Below, in pieces: positions 25,954-35,823 of a DNA stretch of 50,564 nucleotides. A program made the position numbers and the translations under genes. Position 1 is the first letter of the stretch. Every line of letters begins with the position of its first letter. The notes beneath the pieces were generated by a model. The model saw nothing but the letters and a program-made list of their open reading frames with translations. It searched no databases and had not been told where the DNA came from. The DNA is from Bacteroidia bacterium (GTDB lineage: Bacteria > Bacteroidota > Bacteroidia > Bacteroidales > VadinHA17): the NCBI GenBank assembly GCA_026391555.1, contig JAPLEB010000121.1, positions 1 through 50,564 on the forward strand, read 5' to 3'.

Positions 25954-26955
25954 ATGTTTATTCCACAAAGTTATTCACTGGCAATTATCCTGTGCATCGT
26001 AACCATGCTGTGCTGGGGTTCATGGGGTAACACCCAAAAACTTGCAGGTAAAACCTGGCGTTTTGAATTATTCTACTGGGATTATGTAATAGGGATTCTC
26101 CTCTTTTCCCTTTTGCTTGGATTCACACTTGGCAGTAACGGAGAAAATGGCCGGGGATTTATTGAAGATATCAGGCAGGCAGAAAGGGGGAACATCCTGA
26201 ATGCAATGGTTGGAGGTGTGATCTTCAATGCTTCCAACATTCTTCTTGTAGCAGCGATGGCAATTGCAGGAATGGCAGTAGCTTTTCCAGTTGGTGTTGG
26301 GATTGCTCTTGCCCTTGGTGTTATTATTAACTATGTTTTTGCACCACAAGGAAATGCCACCTGGCTTTTCGGAGGAGTTGCGCTTATTGTAGCTGCCATA
26401 ATTATTGATGCAATCGCATACAAAAAACATAGCGCCTCATTACAAAAGGTTTCGGGCAAAGGAATACTCTTATCAGTTTCAGCAGGAGTGTTGATGGCTT
26501 TGTTTTATCGCTTTGTTGCCAGTTCGATGGTCACGAGTTTCGAGTTGCCTGAATCAGGGAAATTAACCCCATATTCAGCAATATTCTTTTTTTCAATAGG
26601 TGTGCTGGTCAGCAATCTCCTTTTCAACTATTTAATCATGAAAAGACCCTTTGAAGGTGAACCACTTTCATTCAAAGATTATGCAAAAGGAAGTTTTAGC
26701 GTTCATCTCACAGGTATTCTGGGAGGTGTTATCTGGAACATCGGAATGGCAATGAGCATCATCGCATCGGGGAAAGCAGGATTTGCAATCTCCTACGGAC
26801 TGGGACAGGGAGCAACAATGATTGCAGCAATATGGGGTGTCTTTATATGGAAAGAATTTAAAAATGCTCCGAAGGGTACCAATACATTAATTGGCTTGAT
26901 GTTCCTCTTATTTCTGGCCGGATTAACTTTAATAATAATGGCAAAAAACGTATAA
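25954..26955 (+). CDS. GRP/RhaT-type sugar permease (candidate ribose importer)
   Basis: A 333-residue integral membrane protein with about ten hydrophobic helices, beginning LAIILCIVTMLCWGSWGNTQK. This pattern is typical of the glucose/ribose porter and L-rhamnose permease branch of the drug/metabolite transporter superfamily. GMAVAFPVGVGIALALG and AISYGLGQGATMIAAIWGVF are conserved helix motifs. Ribokinase follows nine bases downstream and two nucleoside hydrolase-like genes after that, so D-ribose or a related pentose is the most likely substrate (inference from context). A permease of this type also sits with ribokinase and nucleoside hydrolase in the ribose-utilisation locus of Bacteroides thetaiotaomicron, as far as I recall. 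Confidence 0.8.
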   Translation: MFIPQSYSLAIILCIVTMLCWGSWGNTQKLAGKTWRFELFYWDYVIGILLFSLLLGFTLGSNGENGRGFIEDIRQAERGNILNAMVGGVIFNASNILLVAAMAIAGMAVAFPVGVGIALALGVIINYVFAPQGNATWLFGGVALIVAAIIIDAIAYKKHSASLQKVSGKGILLSVSAGVLMALFYRFVASSMVTSFELPESGKLTPYSAIFFFSIGVLVSNLLFNYLIMKRPFEGEPLSFKDYAKGSFSVHLTGILGGVIWNIGMAMSIIASGKAGFAISYGLGQGATMIAAIWGVFIWKEFKNAPKGTNTLIGLMFLLFLAGLTLIIMAKNV

Positions 26956-26964
26956 AAATTTGAC

Positions 26965-27879
26965 ATGGGAAAAATTGTGGTAATAGGGAGCAGTAATACC
27001 GATATGGTGGTTACCGCGCCAAAAATACCTGTCCCTGGTGAGACTATTTTGGGAAATGAATTCAATATAATTGCCGGCGGGAAAGGCGCTAACCAGGCTG
27101 TTGCTGCTGCCCGGGCAGGTGGCATAGTAACTTTTATCGCAAAAGTGGGAGACGATGACTTTGGGGAAAATGCGGTAGCAGGTTATAAAGCCGACAATAT
27201 CAATACGGATTATATTTTTATAGACCCTGACAGACCATCAGGTATTGCTATTATTATTGTTGAAGAAGGATCCGGTCAAAACTCCATTGTTGTTGCAGGC
27301 GGTGCAAATAAAAGTCTTTCGATTGATGATATTAAATCAGCAGAAAAGCTGATATCAGAATCTGATGTTGTTTTGATTCAATTGGAAATACCATTGGAGG
27401 TGGTTGAATTTTCTTTGAAACTTGCCAAAAAATATGGGGTTAAAACTATTTTAAATCCCGCGCCGGCACAGCCTTTAAGTGAAGAAATTTTAAGTCTGGT
27501 AGATATTATAACACCCAACGAATCCGAAATGCAAATCCTGACCGGATTAAACCCGGAAAATGACGGGGACGTGGAAAAGGCTGCAGCTAAACTATTAGAA
27601 AAAGTAAATGAAACAGTATTGGTTACACTTGGTAGTAAAGGTGTTTACTTTATTTCTAAGAGTGGCGAAAATGGTTTTGTACCAACAATCAAAGTAGAGG
27701 CCGTTGATACAACAGCTGCCGGTGATGTGTTTAATGGATATCTTGCAGCAGCAATAGCTGATGGGGAAAGTTATTTAGAAGCAATTTCTATTTCGAATAA
27801 AGCAGCTACTATTTCAGTAACAAGAAAAGGGGCTCAGCCGTCAATTCCTAAAATAAATGAATTAATTAAAAAGAGATGA
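26965..27879 (+). CDS. rbsK: Ribokinase
   Basis: A 304-residue PfkB-family kinase, which phosphorylates D-ribose at C5 with ATP to feed the pentose phosphate pathway. N-terminal signature GSSNTDMVV (8-16), substrate-binding GGKGANQAVAAARAGG (38-53), and the C-terminal DTTAAGDVFNGYL (248-260) whose Asp254 is the catalytic base. Length and motifs are those of ribokinase more than of fructokinase or adenosine kinase. It is cytoplasmic, placed between the permease and the secreted nucleoside hydrolases. The stop is one base before the next start codon, so coupling is tight. An RbsD-type pyranase is encoded separately at 42124. Confidence 0.92.
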   Translation: MGKIVVIGSSNTDMVVTAPKIPVPGETILGNEFNIIAGGKGANQAVAAARAGGIVTFIAKVGDDDFGENAVAGYKADNINTDYIFIDPDRPSGIAIIIVEEGSGQNSIVVAGGANKSLSIDDIKSAEKLISESDVVLIQLEIPLEVVEFSLKLAKKYGVKTILNPAPAQPLSEEILSLVDIITPNESEMQILTGLNPENDGDVEKAAAKLLEKVNETVLVTLGSKGVYFISKSGENGFVPTIKVEAVDTTAAGDVFNGYLAAAIADGESYLEAISISNKAATISVTRKGAQPSIPKINELIKKR

Positions 27880-27880
27880 G

Positions 27881-28888
27881 ATGAAAAAAAAATTAGTAAG
27901 TCTTATTTCAGCTTGCGCCATTTTGATTTTTGCATGCAACTACCAGGGGCAAAAGGAAAATAACACATTGAATAAATTGCCGGTTATTTTAGACACAGAT
28001 GCAAATAACGAGCTCGACGACCAACACGGGTTGGCCTACCTGTTCTTTAATAGTAGCACTTTTAATATTAAAGCAATTACAGTTAACGCAACTCGAAATG
28101 GCGGTAATATTGACGGACATTATGCTGAAGCAGAACGTGTAATGAAACTTTGTAAGGTAGTGGATAAAATTCCTCTTTTGAAGGGTGCAAATGGATCATT
28201 TACTGAGATTGAGAGTGATTTAACTAATGCTAAGTTTGATGGATTTGAGGCAGTTGATTTTATTATTGCTGAAGCCCAAAAACACACCAACGAAAAGTTA
28301 ATTATTATTGCAGTGGGTAAACTTACAAATATAGCCCTGGCTTTAAAAAAGGAGCCGGCAATAGCTAAGAATATTCGTTTGGTATGGTTGGGTGCAAACT
28401 ATCCGGAGCCTGGGGAGTATAATTTAGCTAACGATATTCCTTCGATGAATTACATTCTAAAAACAAATATCGATTTCGAAATGGTTACCGTACGCTACGG
28501 AACGCCTTCAGGTACCGATGCAGTTCGTATTACCAAAGATGAAGTATTAAAAAATATGCCTGGTGTGGGGCCAAAAATTACAACGCCTATAGTTGGAAGG
28601 CATGGAGGTGAATTCTACAATTTTGGCGATTATTCTGTAAATCTTTTTGAACACATACAATATCATGGTGATCCTCCTTCACGTGCTTTATTTGATATGG
28701 CTGCTGTTGCAATCGTTAAAAATCCGAAGTGGGCTGAATCCTCCCTTTTACCCTGTCCAATAATGATTGATGAGAAATGGGTTGAGCAACCCGGGAATAG
28801 CAGGAAGATTACCATTTGGGGAAATTTTGATAAAGAAGGTATTGTGAATGATTTCTACCAGATAATGAAGAATAGTAATTTACCTTAA
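27881..28888 (+). CDS. Lipoprotein nucleoside hydrolase-like protein 1
   Basis: A 335-residue member of the inosine-uridine preferring nucleoside hydrolase (IUNH) family, which splits N-ribosides into base and ribose. A lipoprotein signal ends IFAC (Cys19). The Ca-binding cluster DTDANNELDD (38-47) is conserved in this family, and GAYL-equivalent and C-terminal GDPPSRALFDMAAVA supply the remaining metal Asp. Being exported, it would act in the periplasm or at the surface and liberate ribose for the adjacent permease and kinase. The nucleobase preference cannot be read from the sequence. Confidence 0.87.
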   Translation: MKKKLVSLISACAILIFACNYQGQKENNTLNKLPVILDTDANNELDDQHGLAYLFFNSSTFNIKAITVNATRNGGNIDGHYAEAERVMKLCKVVDKIPLLKGANGSFTEIESDLTNAKFDGFEAVDFIIAEAQKHTNEKLIIIAVGKLTNIALALKKEPAIAKNIRLVWLGANYPEPGEYNLANDIPSMNYILKTNIDFEMVTVRYGTPSGTDAVRITKDEVLKNMPGVGPKITTPIVGRHGGEFYNFGDYSVNLFEHIQYHGDPPSRALFDMAAVAIVKNPKWAESSLLPCPIMIDEKWVEQPGNSRKITIWGNFDKEGIVNDFYQIMKNSNLP

Positions 28889-28962
28889 TATGATTAATTT
28901 TTAATACAGTATTAGAGAAGTTATTCTACATGATATGTTAAATTAATTAAAGTAGAGGGGGA

Positions 28963-29907
28963 ATGAAAAGTTATAAACCTTTGGTAAAAACAATAATTAT
29001 TCTTTTTTTGATTATCATCCTGTTGCCAACTCAAATTTTTGCCCAGGGGAAACAACAGAAGAAAATAATCTATGATACTGATATGTGCCTCGACGTGGAT
29101 GATGTTGGTGCGATGGCTCTCTTACATGCCCTGGAAAATAAAGGAGAATCAAAACTTTTGGCCGTTGTTTTCAATGAAGTCCATTCCAGCGGGGCACCTG
29201 CCATTGACGCTATCAATACCTGGTATGGTCGCGGCAACATACCCATTGGGATCTATAAGGATAGTTTAAGTAAACCCGACATATCACCATATCTGGAAGC
29301 GGTAGCTAAGTTTCCCCATGATCTGGAAACAGCTAATGCTCCAAGTGCTTTGGATGTTTATCGCAAGGCGCTGAGAGGGCAACCAGATGGTTCAGTAACT
29401 ATAATCAGTGTGGGTTTCTTAAATAATCTAAATGATCTTTTAATCGCAGAACCGGAACTGGTAGCTAAAAAGGTAAAAGAGCTGGTGATCATGGCCGGGC
29501 TCAATAATGATGGATTCAACCTAACCCGACATAATTTAACAGAAATTTCAAAACATGTTATTGACAATTGGCCGACTCCTTTGGTAATCAGTCATAATGG
29601 TGGGAGTATTCGTACAGGTGAGATATTGAAGGACGCTCCTGAAGCAAATCCTGTTCGTGAAGGGTTCTATAAATACTTCAAGGATTCATTTAAGGGGCGT
29701 TCAAGCTGGGATGAGCTGGCTGTTTTATATGGAGTACGCGGGGTTGGGACTGTATTTAATGAGATTACCATCGGCACGGGTTCTCTTCCCAACGGTTATG
29801 TCTGGAATATGAAGCCTGGCTTCCGGTCACATCTTGAACATAAGATCTCTGATGCTGACTTTGTAAAGATTATTGAGGATCTGATGCTGGAAGATCCTCA
29901 AAAGTAA
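28963..29907 (+). CDS. Secreted nucleoside hydrolase-like protein 2
   Basis: A 314-residue IUNH-fold protein with a cleavable signal peptide (hydrophobic to about residue 26, IFAQ). The Asp cluster is DTDMCLDVDD (38-47), with a different spacer from classical nucleoside hydrolases. The later segment GRSSWDELAVLYGVRG carries the C-terminal metal Asp. It belongs to a divergent subfamily common in Bacteroidota glycan loci, where riboside cleavage is assumed and not shown. It follows the first nucleoside hydrolase by 74 bases and should be part of the same array. Confidence 0.8.
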   Translation: MKSYKPLVKTIIILFLIIILLPTQIFAQGKQQKKIIYDTDMCLDVDDVGAMALLHALENKGESKLLAVVFNEVHSSGAPAIDAINTWYGRGNIPIGIYKDSLSKPDISPYLEAVAKFPHDLETANAPSALDVYRKALRGQPDGSVTIISVGFLNNLNDLLIAEPELVAKKVKELVIMAGLNNDGFNLTRHNLTEISKHVIDNWPTPLVISHNGGSIRTGEILKDAPEANPVREGFYKYFKDSFKGRSSWDELAVLYGVRGVGTVFNEITIGTGSLPNGYVWNMKPGFRSHLEHKISDADFVKIIEDLMLEDPQK

Positions 29908-30059
29908 CTAATGAGAGAAGGAAATTCAAAATTTAATATTTTCAATTATAATAAAATTTTATTCAAAACGATGAAACGGGCCATGAGAAAACCTTGTACA
30001 CAAAGAGGGATGATTGTAGGGAGTTCCATCGGGCAAATACAATACAATACAATAAACAT

Positions 30060-31391
30060 ATGAAAGTTATTTTTGTAATAGTTTTATTTTTTGCAGGCAG
30101 CATTATAAAAATTAATGCGCAAACTGAAATTTTAGTGAACACCAACAGCGTAATTGCAACCGGGGTAAGTAATAAGTATGGGATTAATTTAAATGCAGGG
30201 ATGGATGCAGATGCTAACCGTCCGGATGCACGTCCATTGTATCAGGCATTACAGGAATTGGGGGTAAAACATTTGCGTTACCCTGGAGGCAAAAAATCGT
30301 TGTATTATTCTTTCGCTGCGGCTCCCTATAACGACCCAACAACACAATTTTGGACAGGTTACTATAAAGATGATGCTTTAAATTATTCATTGAATTTTGA
30401 CCAATTCATGACTATATGCAATCAAACAGGAGCTTCACCACATATAAATGTGGCCTACAATCCTGGTGCCGGTTTTGGTCCTGATTTGGCTGCCGCATGG
30501 GTTAAATATGCAAATGTTACAAAGAAATATGATATTAAATATTGGGAAATAGGAAATGAAATGTTTAAACCCGAATTGGGTTTTACGGTAACTACATTAG
30601 CTGCGGTAGTAAAATTATATTCGAAGTCTATGAAGGCTGTTGATCCAACAATTAAAATTGGTGTATCCTGGAGCAATACAAAGAATATTATTAATGCATG
30701 TGGCACTGATATTGATTTTGTTACTTGTAGTAATTATGAGTGGGAGTTGGGCAATAGTGCTTTATCTTCATATAATACTTATGCCACAACCAATGACGTT
30801 AATTTAGTCAAGGTTGATGCTACTGCTACTTTACAAAGTGTCGTATCAGAGTATAATTCAATTACCTGGAATGGAACACCATGGGATCTTACCAATAATA
30901 CTGGGAAAGGGCTGATTAATTTCGACCATACAGGCCAATTTTTAAAAAATGCGAAAGTTGATTATGCTAATTTTTGGAATACCCGTTGGTACAACAATAC
31001 GAAGCCAATAAACAATGCTTTAGATGATAAAAACGACCTGACTCCTGTAGCAAAATCATTAACCTTATGGGCTAAGTTTATTAAGGACAAATTAGTTAGC
31101 ACTACCGGAAGCACATCTATTGTAACTTATGCTGCTTATGATTCAAATACCGGCGATTTAAACGTTTTCTTAATAAATAAAGCAACTTCGGCACAAAGCG
31201 TGAATGTCACTGTAACATCTGCAAATAACTACGCTTCCCCTTCTCAGGCGTGGCAATACAAAGGGTCAGGTGATACAGATGAAAATCCAACGGTAAGTAA
31301 TACCGGTACTGTTACAGTAGCAGGTAATAAAATAATAAACATGAGTCTGCCTGCGGTATCTATTACCACATTACTCTTTGTTATCTATTAA
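30060..31391 (+). CDS. GH51-like clan GH-A glycosidase (candidate arabinofuranosidase)
   Basis: I start at ATG 30060, which gives a 443-residue protein opening with a clean signal peptide (MKVIFVIVLFFAGS...INAQ); an upstream in-frame ATG at 29994 would bury it. HLRYPGGK and YWEIGNEMF (Glu167 as acid/base) are the signatures of clan GH-A, and VVSEYNS supplies the candidate nucleophile Glu264. The order and PGG motif recall GH51/GH79 retaining enzymes. The C-terminal 110 residues form the usual beta-domain (NVFLINKATSAQSVNVTV). With GH127 and the ribosyl hydrolases it points to furanoside substrates. The family assignment is moderately sure; the linkage is not. Confidence 0.75.
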   Translation: MKVIFVIVLFFAGSIIKINAQTEILVNTNSVIATGVSNKYGINLNAGMDADANRPDARPLYQALQELGVKHLRYPGGKKSLYYSFAAAPYNDPTTQFWTGYYKDDALNYSLNFDQFMTICNQTGASPHINVAYNPGAGFGPDLAAAWVKYANVTKKYDIKYWEIGNEMFKPELGFTVTTLAAVVKLYSKSMKAVDPTIKIGVSWSNTKNIINACGTDIDFVTCSNYEWELGNSALSSYNTYATTNDVNLVKVDATATLQSVVSEYNSITWNGTPWDLTNNTGKGLINFDHTGQFLKNAKVDYANFWNTRWYNNTKPINNALDDKNDLTPVAKSLTLWAKFIKDKLVSTTGSTSIVTYAAYDSNTGDLNVFLINKATSAQSVNVTVTSANNYASPSQAWQYKGSGDTDENPTVSNTGTVTVAGNKIINMSLPAVSITTLLFVIY

Positions 31392-31433
31392 AGCCTTGAA
31401 CTACAACACTATACTAATGCAAAAAGGAATTAT

Positions 31434-32603
31434 ATGAAGACAGATTTCAATATAAGATTAGAAAAACTTAACGAGGATTATAAAAAACTTATATCCAGAA
31501 AAAATGAAAGGATTGAGCCGGGGAACGGTATCTTTCACAGATATAAGTATCCTGTATTAACAGGAGACCATGCACCTTTATTCTGGAAATATGATCTGGA
31601 TCCGAAAACAAATCCATACCTCATGGAGCGGATTGGAATACACGCTGCTTTTAATGCCGGAGCAATGAAGTTAAATGGGAAATATGTACTCGCCGTTCGT
31701 GTTGAAGGAAATGACAGAAAGTCTTTTTTTGCCATTGCAGAAAGTCCCAATGGTATTGATAATTTCAAGTTCTGGGACTTCCCTTTAACGATGCCTGAAA
31801 CAGACAATCCTGACACAAATGTATATGACATGCGTCTCACAAAACATGAAGACGGCTGGATTTACGGGATTTTCTGCTCTGAACGGAAAGACCCGTCAGC
31901 TCCTGCCGGAGATCTCTCATCAGCTGTAGCCGCCGCAGGTATTGCCCGAACATACGATCTGTTAAAATGGGAGAGGTTACCCGACCTTAAGGCCAGAAGT
32001 CAGCAACGAAATGTTGTACTTCATCCGGAATTTGTAAACGGCAAATATGCTCTGTATACGCGCCCGCAGGACGGATTCATTGACGCCGGTTCGGGAGGAG
32101 GCATTGGCTGGGCTTTGGTGGATAATATGGAACACGCCGAAGTCAAAGGAGAGAAAATCATTAACCTCCGTTATTACCATACAATTAAGGAGCTCAAAAA
32201 CGGGGAGGGTCCGCATCCGATTAAAACTTCTCAGGGATGGCTGCATCTGGCTCATGGGGTAAGAGGATGTGCTGCCGGTCTGCGATATGTTCTTTACCTG
32301 TATATGACTGATATAAAAGATCCTTCAAAAATGATAGCAGAACCTGCCGGTTTTTTTATGGCGACTGAAGGGGAGGAGCGGATTGGTGATGTTTCAAATG
32401 TATTATTTTCAAATGGATGGATAGCTGATGATGACGGAACGGTATTTATCTATTATGCCTCCTCAGATACAAGAATGCATGTGGCAGTATCATCAGTCGA
32501 AAAACTTGTCGATTATTGCCTCAATACTCCCGCTGATGGATTGCGATCAGCTGCTTCCGTTGAATCGCTGAAAAAACTGATTAATAAAAACCTTATTCTA
32601 TGA
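31434..32603 (+). CDS. mgp: GH130 4-O-beta-D-mannosyl-D-glucose phosphorylase
   Basis: A 389-residue cytoplasmic enzyme, matching the length of the Bacteroides fragilis mannosylglucose phosphorylase. It uses phosphate to split mannosyl-beta-1,4-glucose into mannose-1-phosphate and glucose. [15 protein letters not shown] contains the conserved Asp132, aligned to the family's general acid. The N-terminal [14 protein letters not shown] and [18 protein letters not shown] are GH130 subfamily 1 signatures. It has no signal peptide. Its last four bases overlap the transporter start (ATGA), and a cellobiose 2-epimerase follows. This is exactly the set of the intracellular beta-mannan pathway. Confidence 0.92.
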   Translation: MKTDFNIRLEKLNEDYKKLISRKNERIEPGNGIFHRYKYPVLTGDHAPLFWKYDLDPKTNPYLMERIGIHAAFNAGAMKLNGKYVLAVRVEGNDRKSFFAIAESPNGIDNFKFWDFPLTMPETDNPDTNVYDMRLTKHEDGWIYGIFCSERKDPSAPAGDLSSAVAAAGIARTYDLLKWERLPDLKARSQQRNVVLHPEFVNGKYALYTRPQDGFIDAGSGGGIGWALVDNMEHAEVKGEKIINLRYYHTIKELKNGEGPHPIKTSQGWLHLAHGVRGCAAGLRYVLYLYMTDIKDPSKMIAEPAGFFMATEGEERIGDVSNVLFSNGWIADDDGTVFIYYASSDTRMHVAVSSVEKLVDYCLNTPADGLRSAASVESLKKLINKNLIL

Positions 32604-34021
32604 CCTCACAAAAGCTAAAACTGAAGGAAAAGATCGGATATGGATTTGGCGACGCGGCCAGCTCCATGTTCTGGAAGCTCTTCTCAATGTACCTGATGTT
32701 CTTTTATACTGACGTTTTCGGCATTTCTGCCGCACTCGTTGGAACAATGTTCCTAATAACCAGGATATGGGATGCCGCTTTTGATCCATTTGTTGGCATA
32801 CTGGGAGACCGCACCGAGACACGCTGGGGTAAATTCAGGCCTTATCTTCTATGGGTGGCAATCCCGTTTGGAATAATTGGAGTACTCACCTTTACAACAC
32901 CGTCATTTGCACAGCAGGGTAAAGTAATCTATGCGTTCGTCACCTATTCACTGATGATGATGATATACTCCATGATAAATGTACCATACGCTTCTCTGAT
33001 GGGGGTGATGACTTCGGATGGAAAAGAGAGGACTGCCCTGGCTACCTTCAGATTTATTTTTGCTTTTGGAGGAAGCCTTCTTGTACTTGCCCTGGCTGAA
33101 CCATTGGTTGATATCTTCAGTAAACTTGGCAAAGGGGGGGTAAACCTTCAACTGGGGTGGCAGCTTGCTGCTGTAGTTTTTGCATTAATTGCAATTGTAT
33201 TTTTCCTGTTCACATTCTTATGGACCCGTGAACGGGTTAAGCCTGCAACTGTAAAGACATCACTAAAAAAAGATCTGAAAGACCTTATGAATAATTCACC
33301 CTGGTTTATACTGCTCGGTGCAGGTATCGCTGCTATATTCTTCAATTCTATCCGCGATGGTGCAGCTATCTACTATTTCAAATACTACATCCAGGGGCAA
33401 AGTGCTTTTTCAATTAATGCCATTAATACTACAATAACCTTCAGCAGCCTATACTTTGTACTCGGACAAGCTGCCAATATTGTTGGGGTTATTCTTGCCA
33501 AACCTGTTTCTGACAGGATAGGAAAGAAATATACTTTTATGTATGCTATGCTTTTTGCTACAGTTTTCAGTATCGCCTTTTACTGGCTCGACAGGAACAG
33601 CATTAGCCTCATATTTGTTTTCCAGTTCTTAATCAGTGTAAGTGCAGGTATCATCTTCCCATTAGTCTGGTCAATGTATGCAGATGCTGCCGACTATTCT
33701 GAATGGAAAACCGGACGACGTGCAACAGGCCTTGTATTCTCAGCATCATCAATGTCTCAGAAATTCGGATGGACTTTGGGTGGTGCACTCGCAGGCTGGC
33801 TGCTGGGGTATTATGGTTTTAAGGCAAATGTTGTTCAGACCGATGAAGCGCAGACAGGTATTAAAATGATGCTGAGTTTCTTTCCGGCTATTGGAACAAT
33901 GATAGGTGCATTCTTTATGTTTATTTATCCGTTAAGCGAGAAGAAGATGGAAACGATTAGTGCAGAGCTTACTGTAAGAAGAGATTCTGTAAAAAATGAG
34001 CAGTCAGAATCAATTAATTAA
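32600..34021 (+). CDS. GPH-family glycoside/cation symporter (MFS)
   Basis: A 473-residue major facilitator protein of the glycoside-pentoside-hexuronide:cation symporter type. The N-terminal [15 protein letters not shown] and the loop [31 protein letters not shown] (start shown up to position 75) are hallmark sequences of the MelB-like branch; about 12 hydrophobic segments are visible. Placed between mannosylglucose phosphorylase and cellobiose 2-epimerase, it most likely imports mannobiose or short beta-mannooligosaccharides. It is translationally coupled to the upstream gene by a four-base overlap and is followed six bases later by the epimerase. Confidence 0.88.
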   Translation: MTSQKLKLKEKIGYGFGDAASSMFWKLFSMYLMFFYTDVFGISAALVGTMFLITRIWDAAFDPFVGILGDRTETRWGKFRPYLLWVAIPFGIIGVLTFTTPSFAQQGKVIYAFVTYSLMMMIYSMINVPYASLMGVMTSDGKERTALATFRFIFAFGGSLLVLALAEPLVDIFSKLGKGGVNLQLGWQLAAVVFALIAIVFFLFTFLWTRERVKPATVKTSLKKDLKDLMNNSPWFILLGAGIAAIFFNSIRDGAAIYYFKYYIQGQSAFSINAINTTITFSSLYFVLGQAANIVGVILAKPVSDRIGKKYTFMYAMLFATVFSIAFYWLDRNSISLIFVFQFLISVSAGIIFPLVWSMYADAADYSEWKTGRRATGLVFSASSMSQKFGWTLGGALAGWLLGYYGFKANVVQTDEAQTGIKMMLSFFPAIGTMIGAFFMFIYPLSEKKMETISAELTVRRDSVKNEQSESIN

Positions 34022-34027
34022 AATAAG

Positions 34028-35230
34028 ATGCAACCTAATAAACTTAATACATTAAAAACTGAAGTTGAGTCAGAACTATGTCTTAATATTCTTCCATTCT
34101 GGATGTCAAAGATGATCGATTCAGAAAATGGCGGATTTGTCGGAAGGATTGATGGCACAGGCCAGGTATACCCAGGTGCTGATAAGGGATGCGTATTAAA
34201 TGCAAGGATACTATGGACCTTTTCATCTGCTTACAGGGTCCTGAAAAATCCCGATTACCTCAAAACTGCTGAGAGATCAAAAGATTATCTGCTTAAGTAT
34301 TTCTTTGATAAGAAGAATGGCGGAGTCTTCTGGCTTCTCGATTATGAAGGCAATATGAAAGATGGCAAAAAACAAATTTATGCCCAGGCTTTTGCAATAT
34401 ACGCCCTGGTAGAATATTACCGTATTTCAAAAGACACAACATGTCTTAATAATGCAATTGACCTTTTCAGATTGATTGAGAAGTATAGTTTTGACGATAA
34501 GCTTGATGGGTATTTTGAAGCGTTCAGTATAGAATGGGGTATCATTGACGACCTGCGACTCAGCGCAAAAGATGCAAATGAAAAGAAGACCATGAATACT
34601 CATCTTCATGTTCTTGAAGCTTATACAAATCTTTACAGGGTATGGAAAGACGACTTTTTAAAAAAGCAACTGGGCAGCCTTTTACGGGTATTCACAGGTA
34701 AAATAGTTAATAGTCAGACATTTAATCTCAACATGTTCTTCGATGAAAACTGGAACGATAAAACTGACCTGATCTCTTACGGACATAATATCGAAGCATC
34801 CTGGCTACTTTATGAAGCTGCACTTATTCTCGGCGATGAATTACTTATTCAGGATGTCAGGGGAATTTCCCTCAGGATTGCAGATGTATCAAAGGAGGGA
34901 GTCATGCCCGATGGTAGCATGATTTACGAAAAGTTTTTTCAACCCCGGCATATTGATTTTGACAGGCACTGGTGGGTTCAGGCTGAGTCAGTCGTAGGGT
35001 TTTTAATTGCTTTTTCCTTATCCGGCAAAGAAGAATACCTTGATATGGGTCTGGCAGCCTGGAAGTTTATATCTGCTCATCTTGTCGACAGGAAAAACGG
35101 TGAATGGTACTGGAGTGTTGACAATGATCTGCAGCCAAATCTGAGAGAAGACAAGGCAGGATTCTGGAAATGCCCATACCATAATTCCCGTATGTGCCTG
35201 GAAATAATTGAAAGATATAATTTTGCATAA
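34028..35230 (+). CDS. Cellobiose 2-epimerase (AGE family)
   Basis: A 400-residue AGE-family alpha/alpha barrel enzyme that converts beta-1,4-mannobiose to mannosyl-glucose (and cellobiose to glucosyl-mannose), making the substrate of the phosphorylase two genes upstream. Conserved histidines appear in NTHLHVLEAY (His192 and His194), SYGHNIEASWLL (His253) and WKCPYHNSRMCLE (His385), matching the catalytic pair of characterised cellobiose epimerases. No signal peptide, so it acts in the cytoplasm. It is the last gene of the forward array. No beta-mannanase is present nearby. Confidence 0.9.
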   Translation: MQPNKLNTLKTEVESELCLNILPFWMSKMIDSENGGFVGRIDGTGQVYPGADKGCVLNARILWTFSSAYRVLKNPDYLKTAERSKDYLLKYFFDKKNGGVFWLLDYEGNMKDGKKQIYAQAFAIYALVEYYRISKDTTCLNNAIDLFRLIEKYSFDDKLDGYFEAFSIEWGIIDDLRLSAKDANEKKTMNTHLHVLEAYTNLYRVWKDDFLKKQLGSLLRVFTGKIVNSQTFNLNMFFDENWNDKTDLISYGHNIEASWLLYEAALILGDELLIQDVRGISLRIADVSKEGVMPDGSMIYEKFFQPRHIDFDRHWWVQAESVVGFLIAFSLSGKEEYLDMGLAAWKFISAHLVDRKNGEWYWSVDNDLQPNLREDKAGFWKCPYHNSRMCLEIIERYNFA

Positions 35231-35259
35231 TTCAATAAATACAATGGTTCCTTAAACTT

Positions 35260-35500
35260 TTGTACTGTTTTTATCCATTCATGGGCGTATTAACTTCTTA
35301 CAGCTTGCTCGTGATGGGAAATAATATACCGGGCTCAACGATTCCCAGGCACGAAGTGAAAATAAATTGCACTTCCAGTTTAATGTCTCTCTGACTTCTA
35401 TAAACGTTGCAAGGGTCATCCATTGGTTAAGCCTACCCAAAGAAGAAAGAAAAGCATTCTCAATGTCGGGGATTAAAACCATGAACCACATCACTATATA
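35260..35500 (+). pseudogene. Decayed DDE transposase C-terminal fragment
   Basis: One forward frame reads INFLQLARDGK, a stop, then YTGLNDSQARSENKLHFQF and NVSLTSINVARVIHWLSLP before another stop. The RDGK...GLNDSQARSENKL...FNVSLT pattern is the C-terminal part of an IS4-like DDE transposase common in Bacteroidota. The N-terminal catalytic part is missing and stops interrupt the frame, so this is only a relic. No terminal inverted repeats could be found. Confidence 0.6.
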
Positions 35501-35679
35501 AAAAAAAGAAACATAGACATCAAACTGGTAACTATCTGTTAACAATCCCAAGCCTTGACAGTCCAGGTATTCCTGGACAACTTAAACCGGACTTCTCCAT
35601 GATAATTGTGAACTTTCCAACGCAAGACTTGAATTATACGTACTAAAACATTATCTTTGTACGGACAAATTAAACATCC
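35501..35679. other. Gap after transposase relic
   Basis: No gene. It holds the upstream region and promoter of the small antitoxin-like gene that follows. Confidence 0.4.
35628..35659 (+). promoter_or_regulatory. Promoter of the small RHH gene
   Basis: CTTG (35628-35631), 20 bases, TATCTTTG (35652-35659): one mismatch from TTTG-N20-TAnnTTTG. The start codon is 21 bases downstream. Confidence 0.45.
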
Positions 35680-35823
35680 ATGGATACAAAATTGACCATT
35701 AAATTTGATGATGATGTTATTACGCGAGCAAAAAGATACGCGAAACATCGAAAGAAGAGTCTTTCAAGGATGATTGAATCTTATCTCGATTCTGTGACAA
35801 AACCCAATTCTAAAAAAAAATGA
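35680..35823 (+). CDS. Orphan ribbon-helix-helix antitoxin-like protein
   Basis: A 47-residue basic protein beginning MDTKLTIKFDDDVI and continuing RAKRYAKHRKKSLSRMIE SYLD. A short beta strand followed by two helices is the ribbon-helix-helix DNA-binding fold of DUF6364/VapB-type antitoxins. Such genes are normally followed by a PIN-domain toxin. Here the stop overlaps an ATG (ATGA) that opens only a 17-codon frame before a stop, so the toxin appears lost. A promoter sits directly upstream, so the gene may still be expressed. Confidence 0.65.
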   Translation: MDTKLTIKFDDDVITRAKRYAKHRKKSLSRMIESYLDSVTKPNSKKK

